Source of the DNA: an uncultured Kiritimatiellota bacterium
GTDB lineage: Bacteria > Verrucomicrobiota > Kiritimatiellia > RFP12 > UBA1067
Length of the DNA stretch: 46,635 nucleotides
Assembly: GCA_934675625.1 (NCBI GenBank)
Contig: CAKURH010000016.1
Span: 1 to 46,635, forward strand
Direction: 5' to 3'
Under the pieces are notes generated by a model. It worked only from the letters and a program-made list of their open reading frames with translations. It had not been told where the DNA came from and did not search any database. The translations under genes and the position numbers were made by a program. Numbering within the stretch: the first letter of the stretch is position 1; each line of letters begins with the position of its first letter. Positions 44,759 through 46,635 of this stretch are shown in pieces.

Positions 44759-45683
44759 TCATCGCTGGTTCAGCTCCTTGTAATAGCGGCGGAGAACCTC
44801 CACCGTTTCGGGTTGAGGGACAAACGAAAGGCCAGGCGCACTCACCGCATCCGCATTCGCCGAACATCATCGGCTTGCCGTAGATCTTCGCGACGCGGCG
44901 CAACTTGTCCCGAAGCGGCGCCAAGTTCGCCATCATGTCCGCCACGGACAGGTCGTTCGTGCAGCCTTGCGGACGCGCCGGCACATAGGCGCTGACCGAC
45001 AGCACGTCGAGGTCGTAGAACCAGTGGCTCTTGTCGGAGACGACCTTCTCCCAGTCAAAGGGCCCGATGTGAATCGTGTGGCAGCTCGTGACAGGACCCG
45101 AATAGACCTTGCGCACGGCGGCGACGACGGATTTCCACTCGTCGTTTCGGTCGATGAAGCGGTCAAACTCGGAATCGAGGCAATACATGTCGCACTTCGT
45201 CCGCTCGGCGAGGCGCGCATACCAGACGCTTCGCGCGCGCATAGCGTCGAACCACGCGCGGCAGTAGCCGCGCACCCGACCGGACACGCGCGACGCGTCC
45301 TCGCCGACGATGACGCCGTCCCGCCCCGTGCCGTCATGGCATTCGAGCATCGGGCGCAGCTGGACGCGCATGCCCTTGCCGTGGATATAGTCGATGATGT
45401 CCACCAGCTCGAAGTCGGAGATCGACTTCTCGAAGTCCGCAAACTGGCGCGTCGAGCAGTAGCGCTCTTGCCAGACGTTCGGCGTCAGCACGACCCAGCG
45501 GATGCCAACGGCGTGCATCGCGTCCACGTCGCGGCGCGCCACGCCCTTTCTCTCACAGGGGCGCGCAGCGTCCCGCCCAAAGGCAACGGGCAGAACGGCG
45601 AACAGATTTGCGGCAAGGACAAGCCCAGCGATCCGTCGAATCGCCCGCGTGGCATTTCGGTTCTTCTGATGACAGTTTGACAT
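44759..45683 (-). pseudogene. GH113-like glycosidase gene broken by a frameshift
   Basis: Start ATG 45683 (MSNCHQKN), supported by a -10 9 nt upstream; it is followed by a signal peptide or anchor (GLVLAANLFAVLPVAFG). The barrel shows IRWVVLTPNVWQ, GMRVQLRPMLECHDG, MYCLDSEFDRF (Glu172, acid/base candidate), VLSVSAYVPA and PMMFGECGC (Glu276, nucleophile candidate), the layout of GH113 beta-mannanase-like enzymes. At about 44845 the frame changes: the continuing frame gives an unrelated tail, while the neighbouring frame gives APGLSFVPQPETVEVLRRYY then KELNQR and stops at 44759-44761, a proper family end. Loss of one G there would restore an approximately 308-residue protein. All catalytic residues precede the shift, so a sequencing error is possible. 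Confidence 0.75.
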
Positions 45684-45692
45684 ACTGTGCAT

Positions 45693-45734
45693 AGTATAGC
45701 AGAACTGTTCCCGACAGAGAGAAACTTTTGCGCA
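45693..45734 (-). promoter_or_regulatory. Promoter of the GH113-like gene with TTTGCGCA box
   Basis: Extended -10 TGC-TATACT (45693-45698), 9 nt to the ATG at 45683, no -35. TTTGCGCA (45727-45734) starts 28 nt upstream of the -10, exactly as at the left-edge gene, and is extended to the palindrome TTGCGCAA. Confidence 0.55.
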
Positions 45735-45848
45735 ATTTTTTTGAGCGCGGCAGAAGAGCCTCACGGCAGCGGGCTCAAAAAAGTTCGTACAGGGAGTTTC
45801 GCCTCGCACTTACCTGCCGACTTCGCCGAGGCGCGGCAGCGCTGTGCT

Positions 45849-46512
45849 TCAGGTATACCGCTTGCGGAAAAGAGGCTTGATGTAATTCTTCTTCAGATTC
45901 TGGACGCCTCTGAAGAAATCCTTCTCGGCCTGAGAGATATGTCCGTCGGTTTCAAGTTTCAGACGAACAAGTTCTATCGAAGCAATCAAATCCGCCGCCT
46001 GGAAGAGGCGATATTTCTCGGGCGTCACCTCTGCAACAAACTCGACCTTGGACGAAAAAAGCGCAAAAGCTTCCCGAAGTATCTGAAGTACGTCCGCCTG
46101 TCCGTTGTCATAATAAATCTTTAGCAGATCATACGCTTGGAAATCCACAACATGAGACGAGAGAAAATCCACAATCTGCTGAAGCAACTTGTCATGAAGC
46201 GTCGAAAGCCCAACAGAGAATCTTTTATCGACGACAAAGCACCGATACGCCACATCACATTTACGGAGAAATGACACCATTCGAGAGAAAACGATGCGCC
46301 TTTCTTGCCGTTTCAACGTTCGATACCAGGTAAAACTGCGAAGACTTTGCATCGGGATCAAAACTTCCCGATTCGTCTACAAAGACGCTAATCTCCTTAA
46401 TGCCCTTATTTGACAAGTCTGACCTCTTGAAAAGTGAAGGCGAGGACTGCTCCTCGCCAACAGCGGAGGCTTCTCCGCCAGCCGGTGGACTCCAGCTCTC
46501 GCTTTTGTCCAT
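45849..46512 (-). pseudogene. DUF3800 gene with internal deletion and frameshift
   Basis: Frame 1 from ATG 46512 encodes about 40 unusual residues and then the DUF3800 start ISVFVDESGSFDPDAKSSQFYLV, after which it soon stops at 46261. A second frame (46361-45849) carries the rest: RRIVFSRMVSFLRKCDVAYRCFVVDKRF, VDFQAYDLLKIYYDNGQ, FQAADLIASIELVRLK, FRGVQNLKKNYIKPLFRKRY. DUF3800 proteins normally have around 40 more residues between these parts, including a conserved acidic/HTG segment. The deletion and frame change lie between about 46324 and 46301. DUF3800 is an RNase H-like family often near mobile DNA. Product is probably inactive. Confidence 0.75.
46439..46478. repeat. Two adjacent perfect hairpins in the N-terminal coding part
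   Basis: GGCGAGGA (46439-46446) / TCCTCGCC (46451-46458) with a CTGC loop, then GCGGAG (46463-46468) / CTCCGC (46473-46478) with a GCTT loop. They encode the atypical SPPAGGEASAVGEEQSSP segment that precedes the DUF3800 domain. This looks like a small REP- or MITE-like element fused in frame. Confidence 0.55.
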
Positions 46513-46520
46513 GTGGCGGT

Positions 46521-46550
46521 ATTATATCAAAAGCCCTTTATCGGACGCAA
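46521..46550 (-). promoter_or_regulatory. Promoter of the DUF3800 pseudogene, near-leaderless
   Basis: TTGCGT (46545-46550), 18 bp, TGA-TATAAT (46521-46526), 8 nt to the ATG at 46512. Confidence 0.6.
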
Positions 46551-46601
46551 GTGTGCTTGGGGTGCACCGAGATATTTATGCAGCCACCCCACATTTCCCG
46601 C

Positions 46602-46630
46602 TTGATTTTCGCATACGCATATACTATAAT
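46602..46630 (+). promoter_or_regulatory. Promoter reading off the right edge
   Basis: Plus-strand TTGATT (46602-46607), exactly 17 bp, TATAAT (46625-46630), 5 bases before the window end. By local habit its gene should start within about 10 bases. GGGGTG / CACCCC arms (46559-46564, 46585-46590) lie between this and the opposite promoter. Confidence 0.55.
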
Positions 46631-46635
46631 ATACG

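Noticed and set aside
1..46635. CRISPR arrays, tRNA or rRNA genes, integrases, transposases, riboswitches
   Set aside because: No regularly spaced 24-40-bp repeats, no cloverleaf with CCA or TTC arms, no recombinase motifs, and no leader long enough for a riboswitch before the housekeeping genes were recognised.

Overview
The window is 46.6 kb of GC-rich chromosome, most likely from a member of the PVC group close to Kiritimatiellota (a gut or sediment polysaccharide degrader). This is an inference. It rests on giant secreted LamG-domain proteins, a hybrid sugar-binding/AraC regulator, very long multi-catalytic pectin enzymes with signal peptides, and the absence of SusC/SusD. Nearly every gene is on the minus strand; the one clear plus-strand gene is the regulator at 12530-13678.

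Layout, left to right. 1-91 is the start of a minus-strand gene running off the left edge, behind a promoter with three TTTGCGCA boxes. 268-1126 is a small two-gene unit of unknown function. 1218-12399 is carbohydrate locus 1, transcribed right to left: a LamG plus jelly-roll protein, a three-enzyme fusion (GH42-like / SGNH esterase / GH28) and a GH106-type rhamnosidase. The regulator is divergent and shares a 130-bp control region carrying a 23-bp-spaced direct repeat. 13704-17806 is an ABC-2 exporter with an Ala/Pro repeat membrane protein. 17882-31048 is housekeeping: frr, pyrH, holB, tmk, prs, accA, accD, a HTH-cupin regulator, uraA, apt, purA, pheS, proB, glnS. 31102-44363 is carbohydrate locus 2: a giant LamG protein, a secreted TIM-barrel protein of unknown family, a GH29 fucosidase, a second three-enzyme fusion (GH2 / GH28 / alpha-beta esterase) and an Asp-box protein. 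44472-46512 is a decaying end with a frameshifted GH113-like gene, a frameshifted and internally deleted DUF3800 gene, and repeats. A plus-strand promoter points off the right edge.

How the parts fit. Both carbohydrate loci begin with a LamG protein and then encode secreted enzymes matching rhamnogalacturonan or other decorated pectin: beta-galactosidase-type, polygalacturonase-type, esterase, rhamnosidase, fucosidase. The two trifunctional proteins combine the same three activity classes using different families in different order, which suggests independent assembly.

The promoters share a recognisable grammar: extended -10 (TGN-TATAAT), often with TTGCNN 17 bp upstream. In about ten genes the -10 ends only 7-11 nt before the start codon, so these transcripts should be leaderless or nearly so. 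Genes without such a promoter tend to have purine-rich leaders with a 7-nt period. No tRNA, rRNA, CRISPR array, integrase or transposase was recognised.
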